Shown here: positions 33,304 to 41,563 of the stretch, piece by piece | Position numbering within the stretch: the stretch's first letter is position 1 | Layout: each line of letters opens with the position of its first letter | Assembly (NCBI RefSeq): GCF_004403945.1 | Contig: NZ_SOHM01000022.1 | Coordinates: 1 to 64,000 of the forward strand | Direction of reading: 5' to 3' | Length of the DNA: 64,000 bases | Source of the DNA: Cryobacterium lactosi | Lineage (GTDB): Bacteria > Actinomycetota > Actinomycetes > Actinomycetales > Microbacteriaceae | Translations under genes and position numbers: made by a program | Notes under the pieces: model-generated | The model's database searches: none | What the model saw: the letters and a program-made list of their open reading frames with translations, nothing else | Told to the model about the DNA's origin: nothing

Positions 33304-34301
33304 GATGCTCTCACTTCGGTCGAAACGGATGCGGCGGATGCTGCTGTGGAGGAGTGGGGTGCGCCGACGTCCGGCGCGGCAGTTGGCGCGGCGGTGCCGG
33401 GCGAGTGCAGCAGGGCGGCCTGGCTCGGGGAGAGTTCGGTGCGCCAGGACCGGGTGGGCCGCCAGCCGAGCACCCGTTCGGCGTGTGCCGAACTGAACGC
33501 GGGCAGCGTGCCGGTGAGCCCGCAGGCATCACAGCCGGGCAGGTAGTCGGGCAGCAGCTCCGCGACCGGGCGGGTGGCCAGCGCGTCGGCGGCGCCGACG
33601 AAGAAGACCTCGCCGTTGTCGGCCAGGTGCGCGTTCTCGAGCCAGCAGGCCACGAAGGCGGCCGCGTCCCTGGCATCCAGGTAGTTGAACAGTGAGACCG
33701 CGGCCAGCGCCGGATCGTTCAGCCGTTCGACGACGGTGTGGCCCTGCTGGGTGATCGCTCCGTCCCATTCCTCGGGCGAGATCACAAAACACGGCCGGAA
33801 GCTGCCGAACACTGTGCTCTCGCCGCGCTGCCTGGCGAACATGGCGGCGGTGTTCTCGATACCGAGTTTGGACAGGGCGTAGGCATTCCAGGGCCGCACC
33901 GGATGCGCCTCGTCCAGCGGCAGGTAGCGCGGCTCCCAGGTGGTGGGGGAGCCGTAGCCGATCACGGTGGGGCTGGATGCCGCGAGCACCCGGCCGGCGC
34001 CGGCCGCGCTCGCCGCATCGAGCACGTTGAACGTGAGCGCGGAGTTCGTGGCCAGGATCGTGGCCTCCGGGGCGCTGAACGGTACCGCGATCGCGGCCAG
34101 GTGCACGACCGCATCCGGCCGTTCGGCGGCCATCAGCGCTGTCGTGGCCGAGTGGTCGAGCAGGTCGATGGTCAGCTGCCGGGCGGGGAGCCCGTCAACC
34201 TCGATCCGGTCGATACTGAGCACCTCGTGGCCGAGCTCGCCCAACCCCCGTACGACACTTTGGCCGAGGCGGCCTGAGCCGCCGGTCACGATAATTCTCA
34301 T
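33300..34301 (-). CDS. NAD-dependent epimerase/dehydratase family protein, possible uronate dehydrogenase
   Basis: A 333-residue extended short-chain dehydrogenase. The nucleotide motif is VTGGSGRLGQSV, and the catalytic YxxxK is in NAYALSKLGIE with the Ser in LAASSPTVIGYG. First gene of the four-gene operon. In that place a uronate dehydrogenase making aldaric acid would complete the route, but this protein is longer than characterised uronate dehydrogenases (about 270 residues), so another aldose dehydrogenase or epimerase role remains possible. ATG 34301 is used because GGAGGG is five bases away; an in-frame GTG lies two codons upstream. The Ala/Ser-rich tail is probably disordered. Confidence 0.78.
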   Translation of the reverse strand: MRIIVTGGSGRLGQSVVRGLGELGHEVLSIDRIEVDGLPARQLTIDLLDHSATTALMAAERPDAVVHLAAIAVPFSAPEATILATNSALTFNVLDAASAAGAGRVLAASSPTVIGYGSPTTWEPRYLPLDEAHPVRPWNAYALSKLGIENTAAMFARQRGESTVFGSFRPCFVISPEEWDGAITQQGHTVVERLNDPALAAVSLFNYLDARDAAAFVACWLENAHLADNGEVFFVGAADALATRPVAELLPDYLPGCDACGLTGTLPAFSSAHAERVLGWRPTRSWRTELSPSQAALLHSPGTAAPTAAPDVGAPHSSTAASAASVSTEVRAS

Positions 34302-34316
34302 GCTCACCCTCCATTG

Positions 34317-34330
34317 GGAAAACGTTTGCC
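34317..34330. promoter_or_regulatory. LacI-type operator, GG...CC class, udh-side
   Basis: GGAAAACGTTTGCC matches the GnAAnCGnTTnC core with outer GG and CC, 16 bases before the start of the sugar-acid operon. Confidence 0.65.
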
Positions 34331-34393
34331 TGCAGTTAGCCTAGGTTGGCCCGGCCTGAATTACCAGTGCTCGAACACATTGCGGCTAGCACG

Positions 34394-34407
34394 GGGAACC
34401 GTTTTCC
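34394..34407. promoter_or_regulatory. LacI-type operator, GG...CC class, DUF6807-side
   Basis: GGGAACCGTTTTCC, extended by further G and C on the flanks, lies 42 bases before the DUF6807 gene. Together with the preceding site it brackets this divergent promoter region, just as at 6769/6879. Confidence 0.65.
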
Positions 34408-34448
34408 CCTAGCCTTGGGGTGCCGACAACGACGACGACGGGACTCTC

Positions 34449-35384
34449 ATGACCTCTCACTCCGATGGGACCAGGACGCTCGCCGCCGCCGTGCCCGCCG
34501 CGTCCAGCGCCGATTCTGACGGCCTCGCGATCGGTGGCATCCGGCTGGCCGACTACAGTCTGGGCGCCGACCTACCCGTGGATCACTCGCCCCGGCCGTA
34601 CCTGCATCCGCTCCGCTCGCTCGCCGGCGTGGGGCTCACCGAGGTGGCCCCCGCCGACCACCCGCACCACTACGGCGTGTCGATGGCGGTGGCGGATGTC
34701 GACGGCACGTCGCACTGGGGAGGCCGCACTTTCGTGGCGGGCACCGGGTCGACCATGCTCGCCAACCACGGCAGCCAGGAGTCCCTCGGGCGCACCAGCA
34801 GGACGCTGCCGACCGGGCAGTCCATCGAGGAGTCGCTGCTCTGGCGCGACAGCAACGGCGAGGCGCAACTGAGCGAAACCCGCACGATCCGGGCCAGCCC
34901 GCTGCCAGACGGCACCGGGTGGGTGCTCGGCTGGACCAGTGTGCTGACCGCATCATACGGCGCCGTGCGGATCGCCTCGCCGGCCGTCAACGGCCGACCC
35001 GGCGCGGGGTACGGCGGCATCTTTTGGCGGCTGCCGAACCGGCCGGACACCGCGGTGCTCAGCGCCGGCGGCCCCGGTGAGGCCGTCGCACATGGCTCGG
35101 CCTCCCCCTGGCTGGCGCTGAACCAGCTCGACGGTGCCCGGCGGGTGGGGCTGCTGCTCACCCAGCCGGCGAGCCTGGCACGGCCGTGGTTCGTGCGGGC
35201 CACCGAGTACACCGGCGCCGGACCGATGCTCGCCGCGGAATCGGCCGTGACCGTCGAGCCCGGCGACAGCCTCAGCACGAGCCTGGTGGGGGTGGTGCTG
35301 GACCGGTGGGTCGCCGACGCGGCCGATGCCGAGGGCATCCTGCGGGCCGCGGACCTGGCAACGGACTTGGCGGGTCAGGCATGA
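34449..35384 (+). CDS. DUF6807 (PmoA family) protein
   Basis: A 311-residue cytosolic beta-rich protein of the DUF6807 family, often labelled PmoA-like. The family core RPYLHPLRSLAGVGLTEVAP followed by DHPHHYGVSMAV and SHWGG is clear. The family has no settled biochemical role, but it recurs in sugar-catabolic loci beside Gfo/Idh oxidoreductases, as here, and the His cluster suggests metal or sugar binding. The stop overlaps the next start as ATGA. It is divergent from the sugar-acid operon and shares its operators, so a role in the same pathway is likely. Confidence 0.8.
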   Translation: MTSHSDGTRTLAAAVPAASSADSDGLAIGGIRLADYSLGADLPVDHSPRPYLHPLRSLAGVGLTEVAPADHPHHYGVSMAVADVDGTSHWGGRTFVAGTGSTMLANHGSQESLGRTSRTLPTGQSIEESLLWRDSNGEAQLSETRTIRASPLPDGTGWVLGWTSVLTASYGAVRIASPAVNGRPGAGYGGIFWRLPNRPDTAVLSAGGPGEAVAHGSASPWLALNQLDGARRVGLLLTQPASLARPWFVRATEYTGAGPMLAAESAVTVEPGDSLSTSLVGVVLDRWVADAADAEGILRAADLATDLAGQA

Positions 35385-36676
35385 GCGGCGCAGGCATGAG
35401 GGGCGCAGGCGGGTCCGGGGCGGGCGCGAGCGGCCCAGGCCCGTCCGGCGCAGCTGTGACCGGAGCGGCCGCGGGCCTCACCCGGCTGGCGATCGTCGGA
35501 ATCCACGGCCACGGCTCCAGCCACGTGCGGCACGCGCAGGAGCTCGTGCGCCGCGGCGACGCTCTGCTCGTGGCCGTCGCCGATCCCCGGCCGGCCGGCG
35601 ACGGCGAGCTCGGCGCCGAGGTGCGTCACTTCGCCTCCCTGCCCGAACTCCTCGACGCCGTCACCGTGGACGTCGTCGTGCTGTGCACGCCCATCCACAC
35701 CCACTTCGCCCTGACCAAACTGGCGATGGAGGCCGGCGTCGACGTTCTCCTGGAGAAGCCGCCGGTGACCTCGGTCGCCGACTTCGCGGCCCTCGCCGCC
35801 GTGATCGAGGCCACCGGCCGGCGCTGCCAGGTGGGCTTTCAGAGTCTCGGCTCCGAAACCATCGGCGTCGTGCGCGACCGGATCGCCGCCGGTGCCATCG
35901 GCACCGTGACCGGGGTGTCCGCCAGCGGAGCGTGGCTGCGCACCCGCAGCTATTGGACCCGCGCCGCGTGGGCGGGCAAGCGGGTGCTGAACGGCATCGA
36001 GGTTGTGGACGGCGTGGTCACCAACCCGCTCGCGCACGCCGTGGCCACGGCCCTGTGCCTGGCCGGCGCCCAGCGGGCCGACCAGATCGCCAGCATCGAC
36101 CTGGACCAGTACCGGGCCAACGACATCGCCTGCGACGACACCTCGGTGGTGCGGGTGCGCACGGTGGCCGGCCTGCCTATCACCCTGGGCCTCACCGTCT
36201 GCGCGCCCCAGCGGAGCGAACCCTTCATCACCGTGCAGGGCAGCAGCGGGCGGATCGTGGTGTTCTACACGCTCGACCTCGTGCAGGTGTTCCAGGACGG
36301 CTCGCCCGACCCGGTCACCACCAGCCACGGCCGTCGGCCGCTGCTGGACGACCTGCTGATGCTGCGAAGCGGGGCATCCGCCGGGCTGCTCGCCGACTTC
36401 GCCGACACCGAGGGGTTCACACTGGTGCTCGACGCGGTGCGCCGGGCATCCGACCCCGTGCCGATCCCCGCTGCCTACGTCGACTGGGTCGGCGACGGCC
36501 CGGATGCCCACCCCGTTGTACAGGACGTCGGCACCTGGATCGCCCGGGCCGGCGCCGAGCACAAGACCTTCGCGGAGCTCGGGGCGCCCTGGGCGCGGAC
36601 CACGCCTGTGCCGGCCGGCACTCCCGGCACCGCCGCCGTGGTCGTCCCCGACGCACCCCACCCGGTGTCCGCGTGA
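35381..36676 (+). CDS. Gfo/Idh/MocA family oxidoreductase
   Basis: A 431-residue dehydrogenase. Nucleotide-binding start LAIVGIHGHGSSHVRHAQEL, the EKP motif in VLLEKPPVTSVAD, and NPLAHAVATALCLAGA where catalytic His is expected. The first 33 residues are a low-complexity Gly/Ala/Ser/Pro leader (MSGAGMRGAGGSGAGASG); translation might start further in, but the ATGA overlap with DUF6807 supports 35381. Third Gfo/Idh enzyme of the window. Probable oxidation of a sugar or sugar derivative; the DUF6807 partner may act on its product. Confidence 0.86.
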   Translation: MSGAGMRGAGGSGAGASGPGPSGAAVTGAAAGLTRLAIVGIHGHGSSHVRHAQELVRRGDALLVAVADPRPAGDGELGAEVRHFASLPELLDAVTVDVVVLCTPIHTHFALTKLAMEAGVDVLLEKPPVTSVADFAALAAVIEATGRRCQVGFQSLGSETIGVVRDRIAAGAIGTVTGVSASGAWLRTRSYWTRAAWAGKRVLNGIEVVDGVVTNPLAHAVATALCLAGAQRADQIASIDLDQYRANDIACDDTSVVRVRTVAGLPITLGLTVCAPQRSEPFITVQGSSGRIVVFYTLDLVQVFQDGSPDPVTTSHGRRPLLDDLLMLRSGASAGLLADFADTEGFTLVLDAVRRASDPVPIPAAYVDWVGDGPDAHPVVQDVGTWIARAGAEHKTFAELGAPWARTTPVPAGTPGTAAVVVPDAPHPVSA

Positions 36677-36737
36677 CCACCACCTACCGCTGTCGGGGGT
36701 CCCGATGGTGCGGGGGCGGATGCGTGGGCGGCCACAC

Positions 36738-37793
36738 ATGAGCGGGGCCGACCTCGCCATCAAGCGGGAGCGGGTACTCGGCATCCTGGCGACGCGGTCG
36801 GCCGACCGCCTGGCGCTCACCAGCCACGCCGCCGTGTCCTGGTACCTCGACGGCGCCCGCACCCACGTCAGCCTGGCCGGCGACCCGGTGCTGGCGGTGC
36901 TGGTCGGTGCCGACGGCGACACCGTGATCACGACGGGCTCCGAGCGGGCCCGGCTGGAGGCCGAGGAGCTCCCCGCCGGTATCCGCGTGCACGAGGTCGA
37001 CTGGCAGACGCCGCTGCCCTCGGCCTGGGCCGATGCCGCCGGTGTCCTCACCGAGGCCGACGTCGCCGCCGAGCTGCGGGCAGCCCGCGCCCGGTTGCTG
37101 CCCGCCGAACTCGGCCGCTACCGAGCCCTCGGCCGCGAGACGGCTGCCGTGCTCACCGAGGTGCTCGCCGCCGCGGATCCCGCCCGGAGCGAACGAGCGG
37201 TCACCGCGGCGGTCGGCGCGCGCCTGCTCGAGCGGGGAATCGACCCGGTGGTGCTCCTGGCCGCCGGCCGAGCCCGGCTCGCCCACCGGCATCCGCTGCC
37301 CACCGGTGCGGCGCTGGGCGACCGGGCCATGGTCGTGGTCTGCGCCCGCCGGCACGGCCTGATCGTCAACCTCACCCGCTGGGTGCGCTTCAGCCGGACC
37401 GACGGCGCCGAGACGGATGCGACCGCTCGTATTCTCGAGGTCGAGGCCGCGTTTTTCGCGGCCACCCGGCCGGGCGCCGAGGTGTCGGCGGTGCTGGCCC
37501 GCGGCAGCGCGGCCTACGGCGCACACGGCTTCGACCCCGAAGAATGGCGCCGGCACCACCAGGGTGGTCCGGCCGGCTACAACGGCCGCGACCCGCGGGC
37601 CGTTGCCGGCCTGCCCGACCGGGTGCAGGCCGGCCAGGCATTCGCCTGGAACCCGAGCGCGCCCGGCGCGAAGGTGGAGGACACCGTTCTGGTCGGTGCC
37701 GGCGACGATCCCCTCGAGGTGCTCACCGTCGACCCGAGCTGGCCGACGACGCTTGTGCACGGCGTGCCGCGTCCCGCCGAACTGCAGCGCTAA
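36738..37793 (+). CDS. M24 (aminopeptidase P/creatinase) fold protein with degenerate metal site
   Basis: A 351-residue protein with the N-terminal creatinase-like and C-terminal pita-bread domain layout of M24 proteins. The metal ligands are largely missing: where active enzymes have a strand with aspartates this one has LIVNLTRWVRFSR (about 210), and where the penultimate Glu is expected it reads AFAWNPSAPG; only the final Glu, in AKVEDTVLV, is kept. It is therefore probably not a peptidase and may bind or act on a small molecule. The start is ATG 36738; 36705 in the same frame is an alternative. It follows a Gfo/Idh gene in the DUF6807 cluster. Confidence 0.78.
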   Translation: MSGADLAIKRERVLGILATRSADRLALTSHAAVSWYLDGARTHVSLAGDPVLAVLVGADGDTVITTGSERARLEAEELPAGIRVHEVDWQTPLPSAWADAAGVLTEADVAAELRAARARLLPAELGRYRALGRETAAVLTEVLAAADPARSERAVTAAVGARLLERGIDPVVLLAAGRARLAHRHPLPTGAALGDRAMVVVCARRHGLIVNLTRWVRFSRTDGAETDATARILEVEAAFFAATRPGAEVSAVLARGSAAYGAHGFDPEEWRRHHQGGPAGYNGRDPRAVAGLPDRVQAGQAFAWNPSAPGAKVEDTVLVGAGDDPLEVLTVDPSWPTTLVHGVPRPAELQR

Positions 37794-37845
37794 CCTCGGC
37801 CCAGACGGCTGGTTTCGACCGCTCCACTCTCAGAAAGGCACAACA

Positions 37846-39939
37846 ATGATCCACTTCGGCGGCGACTACAACCCCGAGCAGTGGCCGGAGGAGACCTGGC
37901 CGGACGACATCGCCCGGATGCGCGAGGCGGGCGTCACGATGGTGAGCCTGGGCGTGTTCGCGTGGGCGCGCATCCAGCCCGCCGAAGACGTCTTCGACTT
38001 CGACTGGCTCGACCGGGTGATCGACCTGCTGCACGCGGGCGGCATCGCGGTGGACCTGGCCACGGCCACCGCCTCGCCACCGCCCTGGGCGTCGCTGGCC
38101 TACCCCGAGCTGCTCGCCCAGGACGAGACCGGGGCGGTGTACTGGCCGGGCAGCCGCCAGCACTACGCGCCGTCGTCGCCGCAGTACCGCCGCCTCGCCG
38201 CCGCGCTGGTGACCCGGCTCGCCGCACGCTACGCCGCGCATCCGGCGGTCGTGCTCTGGCACGTCAACAACGAATACGGCTGCCACCTGCACCAGGATTA
38301 CTCGGATGCCGCCCGTGACGCGTTCCGCCGCTGGCTCGCCGACCGGTACGGCACGATCGGGGCGCTCAACGACGCCTGGGGAACCATGTTCTGGGCGCAG
38401 GCGTACGGCACGTTCGCCGAGGTCTTCCCGCCGCGGAAGGCCCCGTACAGCCACAACCCGGCCCAGCTGCTGGACTTCCGCCGGTTCTCCTCCGACATGC
38501 TGCTCGAGTGCTACCGCGCCGAGAAGGCGATCATCCGCGCGGCCGGGGCGACCCAGCCGGTGACGACCAACTTCATGGGCGCGTTCAAGCCGGCGGACTA
38601 CTGGGCGTGGGCGGCCGAGGTGGACGTCATCTCGGACGACTGCTACCCCGACCCGAACGACCCGGAGAGTTTCCGGGCGGCGGCGTTCCAGCGCGACCTG
38701 ATGCGCTCGCTCAAGCCCGACGTGCCGTGGCTGTTGATGGAGCAGTCCAGTAACGCGCTGAACTGGCGCCGCTCAAACGCGCCCAAGGCACCCGGTCAGA
38801 TGGCCGCGCTGAGCATGCAGGCCGTGGCGCGCGGCGCCGACGCGGTGCTGTTCTTCCAGTGGCGTCAGTCCCGGGCCGGCGCCGAGAAGTTCCACTCCGC
38901 GATGCTGCCGCACGCCGGCACCGGCACCCGCACCTGGCGCGAGATCGTGGGCCTCGGCGCCGAGCTGGCCGCACTGCCGGCCCTGCCCGCGGGCGCCCGC
39001 GACGCCCGGGTGGCGATCGTCTTCGACTGGGAGAACTGGTGGGCGCTCGAGAACCCCGACCACCCCGTGGTGCTGGACTACCTCGAGCTCGTGCAGCGCT
39101 GGTATGCCGCGCTGCACCGGCAGCACGTGCAGGTGGACCTGGTGCCGGCATCCGGTGACCTGGCCGGTTACGCGCTGGTGATCGCCCCGCAGCTCTACCT
39201 GCTGCGGGCGGATGCGGCGGCGAACCTGACCGCGTTCGTGCGGGCGGGCGGGCACCTGCTGGTCACCGCGTTCAGCGACGTTGTCGACGAGTGCGACCGG
39301 TTCCGCGACGGGGGCTTTCTCACCCAACTGAGCGCGCTGCTCGGTGTGCGGGTCGAAGAGTTCGGCGCGCTGATGCCGCCCGGCTCGGCCGAGCCCGGCC
39401 AGCAGCAGGCTCCGTTCGAGGCGCCCGGCGGGGGAGGGCCGCTGACCGGCACCTTGCTCGCCGAGGAGCTCTGGGTGGGCGGGAACAGCCTCGGCGGTGC
39501 GCCGGGCGGTCGGGGCAGTGAGTCCGACACTGCCTCCGACGTCGGGTCTTCCACGGCATCCGACACCAGCGGCCACGGTGTCACCGGCGGTGCCGCCACA
39601 GTCCTGAGCTCCTACACGGCCGGCCGCACCCTCGGCCTGCCCGCGTTCACGGTGAATGCCGTCGAGGCCGGGCTGGCCTACTACCTGGCCACCATCCCGG
39701 ATGCGGCCGGCACCGCCGCCATCGTGCGCTACCTGCTCGCCGGCGCGGGTGTCGACCCGGTCCTGGCCGGCCTGCCCGACACCGTGGAGGCCATCCGCCG
39801 CGGCGACGTGCTGACCGTCATCAACCACGGACCCGACGCCGTCGAGGTGGCCCTGCCCGGCACCGCCGTCGCCGACGGGCATCCGGTCGGCACGGTGTCG
39901 CTCGCCCCCTTCGCCTACAGCCTGGTGCGCACCGCCTGA
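37846..39939 (+). CDS. GH42 beta-galactosidase, copy 1
   Basis: A 697-residue cytosolic GH42 enzyme that removes terminal beta-galactosyl (or alpha-L-arabinopyranosyl) groups. Start motif FGGDYNPEQWPEETW, acid/base Glu143 in WHVNNEYGCH, nucleophile Glu299 in LLMEQSSNALNWR, and FFQWRQSRAGAEKFHSAMLPH. Domains: TIM barrel to about 390, trimerisation domain, C-terminal beta domain. Residues about 527-582 are a Gly/Ser/Asp/Thr-rich insertion with no counterpart in copy 2 at 55798. AAAGG precedes the ATG. It follows the M24-fold gene and precedes a repeat-rich gap. Confidence 0.93.
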   Translation: MIHFGGDYNPEQWPEETWPDDIARMREAGVTMVSLGVFAWARIQPAEDVFDFDWLDRVIDLLHAGGIAVDLATATASPPPWASLAYPELLAQDETGAVYWPGSRQHYAPSSPQYRRLAAALVTRLAARYAAHPAVVLWHVNNEYGCHLHQDYSDAARDAFRRWLADRYGTIGALNDAWGTMFWAQAYGTFAEVFPPRKAPYSHNPAQLLDFRRFSSDMLLECYRAEKAIIRAAGATQPVTTNFMGAFKPADYWAWAAEVDVISDDCYPDPNDPESFRAAAFQRDLMRSLKPDVPWLLMEQSSNALNWRRSNAPKAPGQMAALSMQAVARGADAVLFFQWRQSRAGAEKFHSAMLPHAGTGTRTWREIVGLGAELAALPALPAGARDARVAIVFDWENWWALENPDHPVVLDYLELVQRWYAALHRQHVQVDLVPASGDLAGYALVIAPQLYLLRADAAANLTAFVRAGGHLLVTAFSDVVDECDRFRDGGFLTQLSALLGVRVEEFGALMPPGSAEPGQQQAPFEAPGGGGPLTGTLLAEELWVGGNSLGGAPGGRGSESDTASDVGSSTASDTSGHGVTGGAATVLSSYTAGRTLGLPAFTVNAVEAGLAYYLATIPDAAGTAAIVRYLLAGAGVDPVLAGLPDTVEAIRRGDVLTVINHGPDAVEVALPGTAVADGHPVGTVSLAPFAYSLVRTA

Positions 39940-40252
39940 CCGGCGCTGGGGGCTCCGCTCCCGCTGGCGCCTGGCCCCGGTCGCGGGTATGCCCGCGCTT
40001 TGCGGCGCGTACCCCGCGCAGCGGCGTGTGCCCCGCGCAACGGCGCGTACCCCGCGTAGCCCCGGCGGGCGGGTCAGGCGCCGCTATGCCTGTGGCGCGC
40101 CACCCGCGTGGCGGCGCGGCACCCGCGTACCTCCGCGAGCCTCCTTGCGCGGCCGTCTCCACTCTGGTCCGGATGGCGCGTACCCCGCGCAGCGGCGTGT
40201 GCCCCGCGCACCCCCGCGCACCTCCGAGTGCGCCCAGCAGGGGCACGCAAAA
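39940..40252. repeat. Repeat-filled gap between GH42 and xylA
   Basis: A 36-base word is perfectly repeated at 40004-40039 and 40175-40210 (it begins GGCGCGTACCCCGCGCAGCG), and its first 15 bases appear again at 40042-40056. The part 40073-40118 resembles 28554-28621. No ORF here looks like a real gene. Confidence 0.8.
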
Positions 40253-40280
40253 GCCCCGGCCAGGAGGACCTGGCCGGGGC
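40253..40280 (-). terminator. Intrinsic terminator of xylA
   Basis: A perfect 12-base stem, GCCCCGGCCAGG (40253-40264) with CCTGGCCGGGGC (40269-40280), four-base loop. On the minus strand it is followed by TTTT, 38 bases past the xylA stop. Confidence 0.9.
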
Positions 40281-40318
40281 GGATGGAGCGAGAGGTGCGG
40301 GTCGAAGGCTGTCGCGGG

Positions 40319-41509
40319 TTAGCGGGCGCCGAGCAGGTGCTCGAGGGCCAGCTGCTGCAGACGCACGAAGCCGAAGCCCTTGCCGCCGAAGTACTCCTCG
40401 GGGGCGAAGTCCTCGTAGGCGCTGGTGTCGGCGAGGAAGTCGTCGTAGCTCTCGCCGGCGGCGAGGGTCGGCACCGACAGTTCCGGAACGCGCGAGGCAG
40501 CGAGCTGCTCCTGCACCTCGGGGTCGGCGCGGAAGGCCGCGGCGCGCTCCTTGAGCAGCAGGTAGGTGCGCATGTTCGCGGCCGCGGAGTCCCAGACGCC
40601 CGTGATGTCCTCGGTGCGGCTCGGCTTGTAGTCGAAGTGGCGCGGGCCGTCGTAGGACGGGCCGCCGTTCGGGCCGCCGTTCTCGAGCAGGTCCACCAGC
40701 GAGAACGCGTTCTGCAGGTCGCCGTGGCCGAAGACCAGGTCCTGGTCGTACTTGATGCCGCGCTGACCGTTGAGGTCGATGTGGAACAGCTTGCCCTGGT
40801 AGAGCGCCTGGGCGATGCCGGCCGTGAAGTTCAGCCCGGCCATCTGCTCGTGGCCGACCTCGGGGTTCACGCCGACGAGTTCGGGGCGCTCGAGGGTGGT
40901 GATGAACGCCATGGCGTGGCCGACCGTGGGCAGCAGGATGTCACCGCGGGGTTCGTTGGGCTTGGGCTCGATGGCGAAGCGGATGTCGTAACCCTTGTCG
41001 GTGACGTAGTCACCGAGCAGGTTGACGGCCTCGCGGTAGCGGTCGAGGGCCGAACGGATGTCCTTGGCCGCGTCGTACTCTGCGCCCTCGCGGCCGCCCC
41101 ACATCACGAAGGTCTTGGCGCCGAGCTCGGCGGCGAGGTCGAGGTTGCGCAGAACCTTGCGCAGGGCGAACCGGCGCACGGCACGGTCGTTCGAGGTGAA
41201 GCCGCCGTCCTTGAAGACGGGAGCGCTGAAGAGGTTGGTGGTGATCATCGGAACGATCACGCCGGTGTCGGCGAGGACCTGCTTGAGACGGTCGATCTCT
41301 TTCTGGCGGGCGGCATCCGTGGAGCCGAAGGCGAAGAGGTCGTCGTCGTGGAAGGTCAGGCCGTAGGCACCGAGCTCGGCCAGGCGGGTGACGGCTTCGA
41401 CGGTGTCGAGCTGGGGGCGGGTCGGTCCGCCGAACGGGTCAGCCCCGTTGTAGCCGATGGTCCACAGGCCGAACGAGAACTTGTCGGCGGGGGTGGGGGT
41501 GAGGGACAT
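40319..41509 (-). CDS. xylA: Xylose isomerase
   Basis: A 396-residue group I (actinobacterial type) xylose isomerase converting D-xylose to D-xylulose. Catalytic His in [13 protein letters not shown], metal ligands in [27 protein letters not shown] and [19 protein letters not shown], and the [14 protein letters not shown] strand are all present. Length is normal. It is divergent from the ChvE-type transporter, with a ROK-type operator candidate 32 bases upstream of its start, and it ends in a textbook terminator. Its partner xylB lies 24 kb away with the same upstream motif. Confidence 0.96.
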   Translation of the reverse strand: MSLTPTPADKFSFGLWTIGYNGADPFGGPTRPQLDTVEAVTRLAELGAYGLTFHDDDLFAFGSTDAARQKEIDRLKQVLADTGVIVPMITTNLFSAPVFKDGGFTSNDRAVRRFALRKVLRNLDLAAELGAKTFVMWGGREGAEYDAAKDIRSALDRYREAVNLLGDYVTDKGYDIRFAIEPKPNEPRGDILLPTVGHAMAFITTLERPELVGVNPEVGHEQMAGLNFTAGIAQALYQGKLFHIDLNGQRGIKYDQDLVFGHGDLQNAFSLVDLLENGGPNGGPSYDGPRHFDYKPSRTEDITGVWDSAAANMRTYLLLKERAAAFRADPEVQEQLAASRVPELSVPTLAAGESYDDFLADTSAYEDFAPEEYFGGKGFGFVRLQQLALEHLLGAR

Positions 41510-41540
41510 GTTCGGTGCTCCGATTCAGCTTCATTGGCGA

Positions 41541-41563
41541 TTTGTTGCAATTACCAACATATT
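41541..41563. promoter_or_regulatory. Candidate ROK (XylR) operator between xylA and the ChvE operon
   Basis: TTTGTT-gcaattacc-AACATATT. The same TGTT-N9-AACATATT pattern is upstream of xylB. A further AACATATT half occurs at 41624-41631, 68 bases on. Confidence 0.6.
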
